Virus record (IMG/VR): IMGVR_UViG_3300025601_000056
Span: 1-36,703 of that record
Reading direction: 5' to 3' (one strand)
Length of the DNA: 36,703 nt
From: a virus
Shown: positions 5,249-13,982 of the stretch, one piece after another
How positions within the stretch are numbered: the first letter of the stretch is position 1
How the letters are laid out: each line of letters starts with the position of its first letter
Made by a program: the position numbers and the translations under genes
The notes under the pieces: model-generated
What the model saw: only the letters and a program-made list of their open reading frames with translations
What the model was told of the DNA's origin: nothing
Databases searched by the model: none

Positions 5249-5727
5249 TTAAATCTTTCTCAGCATCGTGGGGGGTGGGGGGTGGGGCACTAGTACTACT
5301 AAAGTACTAGCGCTAGCAGCAGCGCAATCAAATTCTCCCCCAAAGTTCCCTCTAAAGTTCCTAATATCCCCACCCCAGTTAGATGTAATCACCAGGGGCC
5401 GAGATCTCTGGACCCACTTTAATTTGCGCACAAAATTTTTAAGCCACTATATAGACCTCTCTCTAAAAACTTCGTTGGATTACTGTTTTCAACTTTTGAA
5501 ATTTTTTTTACAATTTTTTTTACTCGCTATATACTCCTCGGGCTGTTGCACTGTGATAATTACTGCTATAACCATTCTTATACCATGCTACGCCGTTTAC
5601 TACGTCCTTTCCGTTATCCCACTATATACACATCTAGAGAACACTATATAGTCACTGTTGCTGCTCACCGTGTGCTGGCCGTTGCACTAGTGTGTTCTTC
5701 TACGGGACTGTTATTAGGCTTACTGTT
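5249..5727 (+). other. Gene-free region between early and accessory modules
   Basis: No convincing gene is seen; the long frame here begins at an unsupported non-ATG start and has low-complexity translation. The stretch holds three G-runs (5270-5287), a matching C-rich tract CCCCACCCC (about 5370-5378), an 8-bp inverted repeat CTAGTACT/AGTACTAG (about 5289-5309), long T-runs near 5498-5520, and four CTATATA elements (about 5447, 5527, 5621, 5643). Possible roles are a replication or recombination origin, a transcription barrier at the module border, or a regulatory array. Sequence alone does not decide. Confidence 0.6.
5270..5287 (+). repeat. G-tract cluster (possible G-quadruplex)
   Basis: Three runs of 6, 6 and 4 G are separated by single T residues. 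Because a run of six G can supply two G-triplets, four triplets are available for an intramolecular quadruplex with very short loops. The tract could instead pair with C-runs at about 5334 and 5370. Confidence 0.7.
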
Positions 5728-6228
5728 ATGATCCATTTGTTAGCATGGCCCGTACTGCCCGTTGAACTACAGTCAATACATACTCGCATACAGTCTAATC
5801 AGCATCTACTCACTAATCAGGATGGATACACTGCTGATGCACGTTATGCGGGTTTATGGTCATGGCCAGAACAGTCATTGGACGCTGAACGGGTCAGTAG
5901 CAGTATCAACTACAGTCTACATCCCAGTCAGTTGCATCTACAGTGGGTTAAGCCGCCGGGAATAGGATTTCATCAGGATCGTATTCGACGTTACCGTGCT
6001 GTTTGTTCACTTACACAGGATTATCCTACTGTATTCAAACAAGGCGGTAAGGCCTACAGGTTTGTCATTCCGCAGTACCATTGGGCATTGTTTGACCACA
6101 CTGTGCCGCATGCTGTACTGGGCCTGCGGGAGGATAGGTGGGCAGTATGTATAGATTTTAGTTCGTTATATGAGCAGTTTACCGATCTAATCGCTGGCGC
6201 TACCGCTGGGTCGCTTCGCTCTATTTGA
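5728..6228 (+). CDS. Putative 2OG-Fe(II) dioxygenase, Asp/Asn hydroxylase-like (166 aa)
   Basis: The motif order fits the 2-oxoglutarate/Fe(II) cupin fold: H82-Q-D84 as the HxD iron ligands, distal H128 in FDHTVPHAV, and R137 in EDRWAVCIDF as the candidate 2OG-binding arginine. The segment FDHTVPHAV resembles aspartyl/asparaginyl beta-hydroxylases and related prolyl hydroxylases. ATG 5728 was chosen over a GTG 36 nt upstream. The N-terminal 75 residues are unassigned. By eye the gene is more GC-rich than the fibre gene, which suggests separate acquisition. It faces the radical SAM gene tail to tail and lies close to the collagen-like fibre, a plausible protein substrate. Biosynthetic or nucleotide targets remain possible. 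Confidence 0.7.
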   Translation: MIHLLAWPVLPVELQSIHTRIQSNQHLLTNQDGYTADARYAGLWSWPEQSLDAERVSSSINYSLHPSQLHLQWVKPPGIGFHQDRIRRYRAVCSLTQDYPTVFKQGGKAYRFVIPQYHWALFDHTVPHAVLGLREDRWAVCIDFSSLYEQFTDLIAGATAGSLRSI

Positions 6229-6243
6229 CAGGAAGTGCCGCCG

Positions 6244-7200
6244 CTATTTCACTGGCTGTATGCGCCACACTGCCGCAGACTGTTTGCGTTTAGGTATGGA
6301 TATGTCAGTAAGGCATTGGCATTCTGTGTAGCCGCAGATCACTGGCTTGACCACTTGCTTGTAGCCGTCTCGAATCCATCCTGAGTAGCCGCCTTGTTCG
6401 CAGTTGGCTCTACGGTAACTGCCGTCGAACTGTACAAATGCGGATTTTAGTCCTATGTCGCACTCCCAGCGACCGAAGTTGTTTTCTCTGCGATTGATCA
6501 GTTCCACAGTCCAACTCTTGCCGGGAAATGCCGGTTCGCCCTGACGATCCAGAATGGCAAAGTTTCTGGGAACAATGGGGTCCACCCAAAGATTTCTATA
6601 CACAGCAGGATTGTCCAGGAACCAGCGTTGCTGCTGTTCAGTATAGGTGGGAGTTTGACCCGATCCCCAATCTACTATCATAGTGGGTATAACTGAGACG
6701 TCAGTTTCGTTCAACAGTTGATCGTAGATGATCATGCAGTGATCCCAGTAGTCGGGATCCATCATTAGATTCACCGTGACCTGTTTGACATACTGATTTG
6801 CTTGATTTGCTCGTTCGACCCAACCGTCGTCGTGAAACGCAGGATGATAACTGAGTCCTAGATTTTCTACATCTAGTCCGTCCCAGTATTCTGCCTTACG
6901 AACACCGTTGCTACTGACGCCAGCATAGTGTTTAGGGCTGGCAAATTTTTTAAGTAACTTTGGTAAAAAAGGACTTACTGTAGGCTCGCCCCCTGATATA
7001 ACCAAATGTATCATGGGGTGCTGTTCTAATATGCTGTCGATAAAGTATTCCGCTTCACTCCAGTCGTAGTGATGATTCTTGCCCTCGTGTAGATATTTTG
7101 GGCAATAGCGGCAATGATTTGTACAGATGTTGTTGATTATCCAAGTTAGATAAAAACGTTTGTAGTCACTTACTACTTGGTTGTATGGGCATGGTTGCAT
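6244..7200 (-). CDS. Radical SAM enzyme with SPASM/twitch-like C-terminal cysteines (318 aa)
   Basis: The radical SAM signature CxxxCxxC is C26-TNH-C30-RY-C33, and GGEP (70-73) is the conserved SAM-binding motif. A C-terminal set C247, C267, C289, C294 and C296 resembles an auxiliary Fe-S cluster domain of the SPASM/twitch type, which in known families modifies peptides or proteins (sulfatase maturation, RiPP maturation). No substrate peptide or partner was seen next to it. ATG 7200 has TAAATA exactly 5 nt upstream and no Shine-Dalgarno sequence. It lies between an oxygenase-like gene and a collagen-like fibre, which suggests a post-translational modification role; a nucleotide or cofactor substrate is an alternative. 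Confidence 0.88.
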   Translation of the reverse strand: MQPCPYNQVVSDYKRFYLTWIINNICTNHCRYCPKYLHEGKNHHYDWSEAEYFIDSILEQHPMIHLVISGGEPTVSPFLPKLLKKFASPKHYAGVSSNGVRKAEYWDGLDVENLGLSYHPAFHDDGWVERANQANQYVKQVTVNLMMDPDYWDHCMIIYDQLLNETDVSVIPTMIVDWGSGQTPTYTEQQQRWFLDNPAVYRNLWVDPIVPRNFAILDRQGEPAFPGKSWTVELINRRENNFGRWECDIGLKSAFVQFDGSYRRANCEQGGYSGWIRDGYKQVVKPVICGYTECQCLTDISIPKRKQSAAVWRIQPVK

Positions 7201-7205
7201 AGATC

Positions 7206-7211
7206 TATTTA
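7206..7211 (-). promoter_or_regulatory. Late-promoter core TAAATA 5 nt before the ATG
   Basis: On the - strand the sequence reads TAAATA-GATCT-ATG. This matches the core of the T4 late promoter TATAAATA. With T4 geometry, transcription would start at or next to the AUG of the radical SAM gene. Confidence 0.6.
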
Positions 7212-7227
7212 CTTAACCGATCTGGGC

Positions 7228-7233
7228 TAAATA
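7228..7233 (+). promoter_or_regulatory. Late-promoter-like core for the fibre gene
   Basis: GCTAAATA ends at 7233, giving a leader of about 28 nt before ATG 7267. The leader contains TAGGA shortly before the start. Confidence 0.45.
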
Positions 7234-7266
7234 GCGTATAGTGGAATCTACGTTCTAGGATTAGAA

Positions 7267-10200
7267 ATGACAAGCAATATCGACCCAACACAAATTAACC
7301 CAGAGTTTCCTGTATCAGGACAAAATAACAGTTCGCAGGGATTTAGAGACAATTTTCAAGGCACTGTACAAGGCCTAACTGCTGCCCGTGACGAAATTAC
7401 AGGGCTGCAACGTAATGCCACAGTAAAAGGCACTACCAGCACAACTAGAGTAGAAAACGCAGACGACTTTCAAAACTACATGGTAGGTGCAGAACTGCGT
7501 GAAGTACAACTAGCAGATTGGACACAACGCTTGTTCAATCATGGCCCGCAAAGCGGCACAGTTGCTCTAAGTTACTACGAAGCACCGATACATTATGTAG
7601 AAGCGTTTCCCAACGTTACCTTAGGATTAAAACAGTTTCCAGTAGACCAATATGCCACAATGCGTGTGTATGTTTCAGTTCCGTCTACTGCTACTGTTGT
7701 GACATTCAGCGATGTCAGCAGTATTACCAACGTGACTAGATTGGTAAACTTCAACAGCGTCAGCGGCGAAATGACGTTTGAGACCAGCGGCGTATTTGGT
7801 ATTGAAATTTCAAGCCGCACTGGTGTTGATTTTGAATTCTTTGACCTTGACCGTAGGAAAATTGATGCTAGTGTGCAAACAGTTAGTGCTGTGGGTATCA
7901 GCGGTAACTTCAACGATCTAAACAGTATTCCAACTGCAAGCGAATCCCTAAAAGGTATCATGCAAGTTGGAGACGGCTTATTGGTAAATGCCGGTGTTGT
8001 CAGTGTTGATACTGCCACAATACAGGTTGCGGTTTCTACAGCAACCACAGCATCAGTAGGTGTTATTCAAGTTGGAAATGGGTTGACTATTACTCCAGCA
8101 GGATTACTAAGTGCTAATCAGTATACTTTACCCACTGCTACAACTGCTACACTAGGCGGTGTTATTATCGGCGCTGGCCTTGCAGTAGATTCCACAGGAA
8201 CATTGAGTGTAGTAGACGGTATTACAGGTGCTACAGGTCTAATCGGTGCTACTGGTCCAACGGGTGCTACTGGAGTGCAGGGCCCAGACGGATTAGGTGT
8301 CGGAGTTTATTCAAACAGTTCTATTACAATTGGCACTGGTGCAAAAGTGTTTGTTTTAGAAAGTTTAGCCGTTTGGTCAATTGGACAGCGAGTTCGTGCT
8401 AAAAACTATGCCAGCGGTATTCCTGTTAACGAATGGTTAGAAGGACAAATTACTGCATATGACACTACTGGTTCTACAGTTACAGTATATGTTGACCGTA
8501 CACAGGGTACTGCTACAACATTAACAACTTGGTTTGTTAACGTAGCAGGCGAAGTTGGTTCAACTGGACCACAAGGCGCCACAGGCGGACCTGGTGCAAC
8601 AGGCAGCGGTGCTACTGGTGCTACTGGTGAAAGAGGACCGTTGGGTATTCAAGGATATCAAGGTGCTACTGGTGCAGGTGTACAAGGTACTACAGGTGCA
8701 ACTGGTCCTCAAGGCCCCATTGGCGGACCTGGATCAACCGGATCAACTGGTCCTGTAGGAGCAACTGGTTTAATTGGATCTACAGGTCCACAAGGAGAAA
8801 CAGGCGATCCAGGCGGAGCAACTGGTCCACAAGGCGCTACTGGTGCGGCTGGCGCCACAGGTCCTGCCGGACCAGATGGTGCTACTGGTGCAGGTTCAAC
8901 AGGTGCTACTGGTTTACCGGGTGCTACAGGTGCGCAAGGACCTGCAGGGAATGTTGGTGCTACAGGTGCAGGTGCTACTGGCGCTACGGGAGAAGCAGGA
9001 CCTGCAGGTGCAACAGGACTATATGTAACTAGTGCTACTATTAGTGGCACTAATCTAGTTATTATTTTAAATGATTCGACTGAAATTGATGCAGGCCCTG
9101 TTTCAGGTGCTACAGGAGCAGATGGTGGCATAGGTGCTACAGGAGCAGATGGTGGCATAGGTATCGACGGCGCTACTGGTGCTACTGGCCCACAAGGTGC
9201 AATTGGTGCTACTGGCAGTTACGGGTCAACAGGCGCCACTGGTCCACAAGGAGAAATAGGTGCCACCGGCGCAGACTCAATAGTTCCTGGCACAACTGGT
9301 GCTACTGGACCAGCAGGTTCCACAGGACCTAGTGGAGTTGGATCAACTGGTGCAGACGGTGCTACAGGCGCTACAGGTGTTCAAGGCGCAACTGGTCCTG
9401 CAGGCGCAACTGGCGCTGGCGCAACTGGTGCTATTGGCAATGATGGTGCCACTGGAGCACAAGGTGCCACAGGATTATACGTTACTACTGCTACTGTAAC
9501 CGGAACAAATTTGTTAATTACATTAAATGATAGTAGTGAAATTAATGCCGGTAATATTGTTGGTCCTACAGGCGCTACTGGTGCGCAAGGAAATCAAGGC
9601 AATGACGGAGCAACGGGTGTACAAGGTGCAACTGGCGAAGGCGCTACTGGTGCAACAGGTCCTACAGGTGCTACTGGGACAATCGGAGTTGATGGTGCAA
9701 CAGGTGCAACAGGACCTTCAGGTGCAACAGGTGCAGACTCTACGGTGCCAGGGTCTACTGGTGTACAAGGTGCAACAGGTCCAATAGGACCACTCGGACC
9801 AGAAGGTGCTACTGGTGCAACTGGTGCTACAGGAGAAACTGGCGCAACCGGTGTACAAGGTCCGCAAGGTATTGATGGAAGTGCTGCTGCCCAAGGTGCT
9901 ACAGGCGCCACTGGACTATATATTACAACTGCTTCAATAACAGGAACAGAATTGTTGTTAGTATTAAATGATGCTAGCGAAATTAACGTTGGATCAGTAA
10001 TTGGTGCTACTGGACTTACAGGCTCAGAAGGTGCAACTGGTGCTGGTGTACAAGGTACCACAGGTGCTACTGGTCCAACAGGTGCAACAGGTGCATTAGG
10101 AACTACAGGTGCTACTGGTCCGCAAGGTGCAACTGGACCTACAGGTGATTTAGGCGCAACCGGTGCTACTGGTCAGGGTGCTACAGGGGCGCAAGGAAAT

Positions 10201-11577
10201 CCGGGAGCAGAAGGTGCTACAGGCGCAACAGGTGCTACTGGACCTGCAGGTGCTACTGGAGTTGGCGCCACAGGTGCTACAGGTCCTCAAGGACAATATG
10301 TTACTACTGCCAGTGTTACAGGTACTACATTAATACTTACATTAAATGATAGTAGTACAGTAGTAGTTGATGGATCTATACAAGGTGCGACTGGGCCAAT
10401 TGGACCTAATGGTGGAAATGGCGGAACAGGCGCAACAGGCGCAACAGGTGCTGACGGAGCGACTGGTCCAATAGGCGCTACCGGCGTCGAAGGTCCAGTA
10501 GGTCCGACAGGTCCGGCACTACTTGCTTTTAGTAGTTCGACTAATACTGTTAGCACAGGAACTAAAACATTTACAGATTTATACGATGTTAACGGTACTC
10601 CAAATGTATCGGGATACACCGCAGGTATGCGAATTAGAGCAGGAGCAATTAATTCTCAACCATTTAGTTATATGGACGGACAAGTCGAAAGTGTAAATTT
10701 AGCCACTACGTCGTTGATTTTTATATCGGATTACGCTCAAGGAACGCTAGGACTTTCGAGTAGTTCTTGGGCAATTAGCATAGCAGGCGAAAACGGACTT
10801 ATAGGCCAGCCAGGTCTCGGGTATGTTCTTTGGGCATATGATAATCCTGTTAGTTTAGCAACTATAGGTTCTGATACTGAGGTACAGTTTGCCGTTGAAA
10901 GTGAAGAGCATGCATATACTACTGGGCAAAGAATAAGAGCAATTGTCAAAGAACGTGCATTTTTAAGTTACTTGGAAGGAACATTAGTTGCAAGAACAGG
11001 TACAGACTGGACCATATTAATTGACGAGTATTTTTTAAGTCCAGACGAAGATATTGTTACATTTAGCACTTGGACCTTTGCAGTTGCAGGCAGTAGACCT
11101 ACAAGTACTGCTACTCAATTATATTTGTCAGGTGTTACTATTGCAACAAATACTTTTAGTGGAACGCTAGTAGTTGCAGGTGGAGTAGGAATTGGAGAAA
11201 ATTTATTTGTTAAGAGTTTACAAGGCGTCGGAAACCGAGCAGTGTATTCAAGCCAAGAGGGCGAAGTTACTAATAGTTCCTCAGATGCAAATTTAAAAAC
11301 AAATGTACATCCGATTGATCAAGGACTTACTGCTACACTTGCATTAAATTCAATTAAGTTTAATTGGATAGATACTGAAAGATTTGGTTCACAGACTGAA
11401 ATCGGCTTTCTTGCACAACAAGTACAGCAAGTTGTTCCTGAAGTAGTCGGAACAAATAGTGACGGCACATTAAGTGTGGACTATCCAAAACTAACTGCGG
11501 TGTTAACAAAGTCTATTCAAGAACTGTCTGCTAAAGTTGAAGAATTAGAAGCAAGATTATCTGCCGCTGGTTTATGA
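7267..11577 (+). CDS. Collagen-like tail fibre/virion protein with S74 chaperone domain (1436 aa)
   Basis: The N-terminus ([20 protein letters not shown], then a coiled region) looks like a virion-attachment domain of aquatic T4-like phages. Residues about 320-1080 are mainly Gly-X-Y repeats dominated by GAT, GPQ and GPT, which should form a triple helix. Four related beta inserts of the pattern [10 protein letters not shown]...LNDSSEI interrupt it. A second module type occurs three times (from about 350, 1085 and 1200), with pattern GxRIRA...WxxxVAG. The C-terminus is a Peptidase_S74 intramolecular chaperone: SDANLKTN starts at S1339, the expected self-cleavage site, and a coiled coil ([20 protein letters not shown]) closes the trimer. 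It is probably a trimeric host-recognition fibre. It was not matched to T4 gp37 or gp12. Confidence 0.88.
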   Translation: MTSNIDPTQINPEFPVSGQNNSSQGFRDNFQGTVQGLTAARDEITGLQRNATVKGTTSTTRVENADDFQNYMVGAELREVQLADWTQRLFNHGPQSGTVALSYYEAPIHYVEAFPNVTLGLKQFPVDQYATMRVYVSVPSTATVVTFSDVSSITNVTRLVNFNSVSGEMTFETSGVFGIEISSRTGVDFEFFDLDRRKIDASVQTVSAVGISGNFNDLNSIPTASESLKGIMQVGDGLLVNAGVVSVDTATIQVAVSTATTASVGVIQVGNGLTITPAGLLSANQYTLPTATTATLGGVIIGAGLAVDSTGTLSVVDGITGATGLIGATGPTGATGVQGPDGLGVGVYSNSSITIGTGAKVFVLESLAVWSIGQRVRAKNYASGIPVNEWLEGQITAYDTTGSTVTVYVDRTQGTATTLTTWFVNVAGEVGSTGPQGATGGPGATGSGATGATGERGPLGIQGYQGATGAGVQGTTGATGPQGPIGGPGSTGSTGPVGATGLIGSTGPQGETGDPGGATGPQGATGAAGATGPAGPDGATGAGSTGATGLPGATGAQGPAGNVGATGAGATGATGEAGPAGATGLYVTSATISGTNLVIILNDSTEIDAGPVSGATGADGGIGATGADGGIGIDGATGATGPQGAIGATGSYGSTGATGPQGEIGATGADSIVPGTTGATGPAGSTGPSGVGSTGADGATGATGVQGATGPAGATGAGATGAIGNDGATGAQGATGLYVTTATVTGTNLLITLNDSSEINAGNIVGPTGATGAQGNQGNDGATGVQGATGEGATGATGPTGATGTIGVDGATGATGPSGATGADSTVPGSTGVQGATGPIGPLGPEGATGATGATGETGATGVQGPQGIDGSAAAQGATGATGLYITTASITGTELLLVLNDASEINVGSVIGATGLTGSEGATGAGVQGTTGATGPTGATGALGTTGATGPQGATGPTGDLGATGATGQGATGAQGNPGAEGATGATGATGPAGATGVGATGATGPQGQYVTTASVTGTTLILTLNDSSTVVVDGSIQGATGPIGPNGGNGGTGATGATGADGATGPIGATGVEGPVGPTGPALLAFSSSTNTVSTGTKTFTDLYDVNGTPNVSGYTAGMRIRAGAINSQPFSYMDGQVESVNLATTSLIFISDYAQGTLGLSSSSWAISIAGENGLIGQPGLGYVLWAYDNPVSLATIGSDTEVQFAVESEEHAYTTGQRIRAIVKERAFLSYLEGTLVARTGTDWTILIDEYFLSPDEDIVTFSTWTFAVAGSRPTSTATQLYLSGVTIATNTFSGTLVVAGGVGIGENLFVKSLQGVGNRAVYSSQEGEVTNSSSDANLKTNVHPIDQGLTATLALNSIKFNWIDTERFGSQTEIGFLAQQVQQVVPEVVGTNSDGTLSVDYPKLTAVLTKSIQELSAKVEELEARLSAAGL
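8220..10520 (+). repeat. Degenerate tandem repeat encoding Gly-Ala-Thr collagen triplets
   Basis: The DNA repeats GGTGCTACTGGT-like units with many synonymous changes (GGCGCAACA, GGTGCTACA), keeping the protein repeat while lowering DNA identity. The array is broken by four copies of a beta insert at about 9019, 9474, 9913 and 10294. Confidence 0.9.
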
Positions 11578-11591
11578 AAATTTAATCAGGG

Positions 11592-11620
11592 TTGACATAG
11601 TGTTGTAAATATGCTACAAT
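11592..11620 (+). promoter_or_regulatory. Sigma70-type promoter for the glycosyltransferase pair
   Basis: TTGACA at 11592-11597, a 17-nt spacer, and TACAAT at 11615-11620. The expected start is near 11627, only a few bases before ATG 11631, so the mRNA would have almost no leader. It is of early type although it lies downstream of a structural gene. Confidence 0.8.
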
Positions 11621-11630
11621 TTACAACACT
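11599..11630 (+). repeat. 11-bp perfect inverted repeat (likely operator) over the -10
   Basis: AGTGTTGTAAA (11599-11609) and TTTACAACACT (11620-11630) are exact reverse complements with a 10-nt spacer that holds most of the -10. The repeat ends one base before the start codon. The spacing is about two helical turns centre to centre, as expected for a dimeric repressor. Confidence 0.82.
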
Positions 11631-12398
11631 ATGAACTCATTCTCACATTCAGGAACATTCGGCGATTTAATTTACTCCCTTGCTATGGTCAAGCACTTAG
11701 GTGGAGGAGATTTTTATTTGCGTCTTAACGATATGGATCGTATGGCACACCGTGTATTAGGTGCACCAAATGCTGGCGATCACAAGGGCGAGATGACCGA
11801 AGCCCAGTTCGAAGCACTCCGACCTTTAATAGAAAGTCTTCCTTATATCAACAGTTTTAAACCATACAACGGTGAAGAAATTACACACGACCTAGGCGAG
11901 TGTGGTTTTGAAATTGTTAAACAAAACGGTAACTACATGTATTCGTATGCTACCGGATTAGGTCTCGACTTTTATAAACATTATAAAGAATTCATGTATC
12001 AGCCTTGGTTAGAAATCAAAGACGCTATTCGTATTCCTGGTAAGCCAATTGTGGTCAATCGTGTTAATAGACACCTGTATGGATGTGATCCCGATGCTAA
12101 AGCATGGAAAGATTTCTTTAAAAAAGGACTGTCGGACATGGCAGTATATGTAGGGAAAGAAAGTGAACATGCATGGTTTGAGCAAAGCCTAGGTATTAAA
12201 ATTCAGCATTATAAAACTGAAAATATTTTAGAAGTTGCACAAGTGATTGCAGGCGCAGAACAATTTATAGGTAGTCAAAGCATGTGCCTAAGTATTGCAT
12301 TAGGCTTAGGAAAAACTACACTATGCGAATGCCGCAAAGATTTACCTTTACAAAGAAATGAATGTTATTTTATCAGACCCAATGTCCACTACTTCTAA
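11631..12398 (+). CDS. GT9-like (heptosyltransferase-type) glycosyltransferase, copy 1 (255 aa)
   Basis: The N-terminus FSHSGTFGDLIYSLAMVKHL matches the start of GT-B heptosyltransferase-like enzymes, where GD(L/V)xxSL binds the acceptor side. The C-terminal FIGSQSMCLSIALGLGK resembles the nucleotide-sugar-binding motif of GT9 (FIGxDSGxxHxAxxLGxP). At 255 aa it is shorter than the usual ~350. It is paralogous along its whole length to the next gene. There is no room for a Shine-Dalgarno sequence between the predicted transcription start and ATG. Likely roles are glycosylation of phage DNA, of virion proteins (perhaps the fibre) or of host surface sugars. Confidence 0.78.
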   Translation: MNSFSHSGTFGDLIYSLAMVKHLGGGDFYLRLNDMDRMAHRVLGAPNAGDHKGEMTEAQFEALRPLIESLPYINSFKPYNGEEITHDLGECGFEIVKQNGNYMYSYATGLGLDFYKHYKEFMYQPWLEIKDAIRIPGKPIVVNRVNRHLYGCDPDAKAWKDFFKKGLSDMAVYVGKESEHAWFEQSLGIKIQHYKTENILEVAQVIAGAEQFIGSQSMCLSIALGLGKTTLCECRKDLPLQRNECYFIRPNVHYF

Positions 12399-13179
12399 TC
12401 TATCTTTTACCCACTCAGGCACATTAGGTGATGTGCTTACTAGTTTATCCGTTGTTAAATTGTTAGGCGGCGGCGATTATTATCTTCGTCTTAACAACAT
12501 GGATAATGTTGTTAAACAGTACCTCGGCTGGCCTGGCGCTGGTATTCACAGCGGTCGTATGACACAACAAGACTTTGATATGTTAGAATCTTTAATGACT
12601 AGCCAAAGTTATATTAAAAATTTTCAAGTATGGCAAGGACAAGAAGTTACTAACGTATTTGAAGAACAATGTCTTCATCATCAAGCAAGTGGTATTTGGC
12701 CTAGGAACTTCAGTAATCAATATGCATCTAGCCAAGGTGTTGATATGGAGGCAAACTTTGAAGCACTTCAGCAACGTTCCTGGTTAGAGTGCAAAGACCC
12801 CATTCGCATTCCGGGACGCCCTATTGTTATTAGTCGTAATGAGAAATATTTAGACGGCGCACCTATCTTTAATCCGCAATGGAAAGAATGGATTGACATG
12901 GGGCTAGCAGATCAATGTGTGTTTGTAGGACACGAAGGCGAACACGCTTGGTTTGAAGATTTATACAAGTGTGAAGTCGATTACTATAACACAGAAGACC
13001 TGCTACACTTATCAAGAGTATTAGCAGGTTGTGATTTGTTTATAGGTAATCAAAGCATGCCAGGAACTATGGCAAGTATTTGTTTGGGCAAAACTAGTCG
13101 AATTGAATTGCGTAAGAACGAAACTTACAACAATAACGAATTTATATATCCTTACAGAATCAATATTTCTTATTTTTAA
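12382..13179 (+). CDS. GT9-like glycosyltransferase, copy 2 (265 aa)
   Basis: The motifs LSFTHSGTLGDVLTSLSVVK and FIGNQSMPGTMASICLGK align with those of the preceding gene, so the pair arose by tandem duplication and then diverged strongly. ATG 12382 was chosen because the N-terminus then best matches its paralogue; an in-frame ATG at 12358 would overlap more. The start overlaps the first gene by 17 nt and the stop overlaps the convergent hydrolase gene by 4 nt. The two enzymes may add successive sugars or act on different acceptors. Confidence 0.78.
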   Translation: MSTTSNLSFTHSGTLGDVLTSLSVVKLLGGGDYYLRLNNMDNVVKQYLGWPGAGIHSGRMTQQDFDMLESLMTSQSYIKNFQVWQGQEVTNVFEEQCLHHQASGIWPRNFSNQYASSQGVDMEANFEALQQRSWLECKDPIRIPGRPIVISRNEKYLDGAPIFNPQWKEWIDMGLADQCVFVGHEGEHAWFEDLYKCEVDYYNTEDLLHLSRVLAGCDLFIGNQSMPGTMASICLGKTSRIELRKNETYNNNEFIYPYRINISYF

Positions 13180-13982
13180 TTTTTCAATTGTTTTTCGAAA
13201 AATTCTTTTGTGCGCTTCTCAGCGTCCTGGGCTGCATTGGCATCGTACTTAACAATCCATCCATGTTTACTGACATGATTAAATCCCGGAGTATCAAAAC
13301 TGTGATGAACGCCGGGATAAATTTTTAAGTCGATATTCGGATTTTCATTGGCAAGATAATTGCACCAAGTTGGAGGTGTTCCGTTATCTAACCCTCCAAC
13401 TAAAATTAGAGTTGGAATTTTCGCTTTGGAGTGATCTGGCAGGCAGAATGGATAGTAAGCAACAGCCGCTGAAATATTTATATTTTGATACGCATCCCTA
13501 GGAGTTTCTAATTTAAATATGTAAAGATTTCCACCGTCCCCGGCCAAATTTAATGCTGCAATTGCTCCCATACTAAATCCAATTACACCAATTTTACCTT
13601 TATGCCAAGGTTGTTTCTTGACCCATTCCGCAGTTTTTAGTACATCCTCAAGTCTGTCATTATTGGTAACATTTACGAGACCACGCCTGCTGCAAGCCGT
13701 ATTGAATCCTCGACTTCGCAGACTATCTGGCTGTACGACATTGTAGCCCCAGTCATTTAATTTATTTTTCCAATCTAAATATGCGCCATCAAGCCCAGAG
13801 CAACCGTGTGCATATATCACTGTGGGACTCGGGTTTTCGAGGGCATATGTGTTTATGATTAATGATACTTCTTTGGGCTTTTGGGTTGGTAGCGGATTTA
13901 GTTGCTTATACCGAAGAGTATCGGTAGTAACACACCCGGCTAATGCAAATATTAAAACTAATAGTAAAAATACTCGTTTCAT
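13176..13982 (-). CDS. Lipoprotein alpha/beta hydrolase, dienelactone hydrolase-like (268 aa)
   Basis: A lipoprotein signal peptide is clear: KR, a hydrophobic core, then LAGC with Cys17 as the lipidation site. The hydrolase features are an oxyanion-type HGCSG (59-63), nucleophile elbow GFSMG with Ser137, acid D199 in LVGGLDNG, and base H226 or H227 in YPGVHHSFD. This is the triad order of dienelactone hydrolase-family esterases (the family classically uses Cys; Ser is found here). The product should be anchored in the host envelope facing the periplasm. In a phage this suggests envelope or surface-ester modification, perhaps superinfection exclusion or lysis aid. The start overlaps the nucleotidase stop (TAATG). 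Confidence 0.85.
   Translation of the reverse strand: MKRVFLLLVLIFALAGCVTTDTLRYKQLNPLPTQKPKEVSLIINTYALENPSPTVIYAHGCSGLDGAYLDWKNKLNDWGYNVVQPDSLRSRGFNTACSRRGLVNVTNNDRLEDVLKTAEWVKKQPWHKGKIGVIGFSMGAIAALNLAGDGGNLYIFKLETPRDAYQNINISAAVAYYPFCLPDHSKAKIPTLILVGGLDNGTPPTWCNYLANENPNIDLKIYPGVHHSFDTPGFNHVSKHGWIVKYDANAAQDAEKRTKEFFEKQLKN

Noticed and set aside
5268-5651. 127-codon + strand frame over the G-rich stretch
   Set aside because: It needs a non-ATG start with no ribosome-binding site, begins with poly-Gly from the G-tract, and has low-complexity hydrophobic translation; treated as non-coding.
8220-10520. Repeat array that could suggest a CRISPR
   Set aside because: The repeat is 9-nt-based, in frame, encodes collagen triplets and lacks regular spacers.
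8709-10619. Long Pro/Val/Ala-rich open frames on the - strand opposite the fibre gene
   Set aside because: They are the reverse-complement reading of the Gly-Ala-Thr repeat (APV repeats) with no start signals; the + strand frame is clearly the gene.
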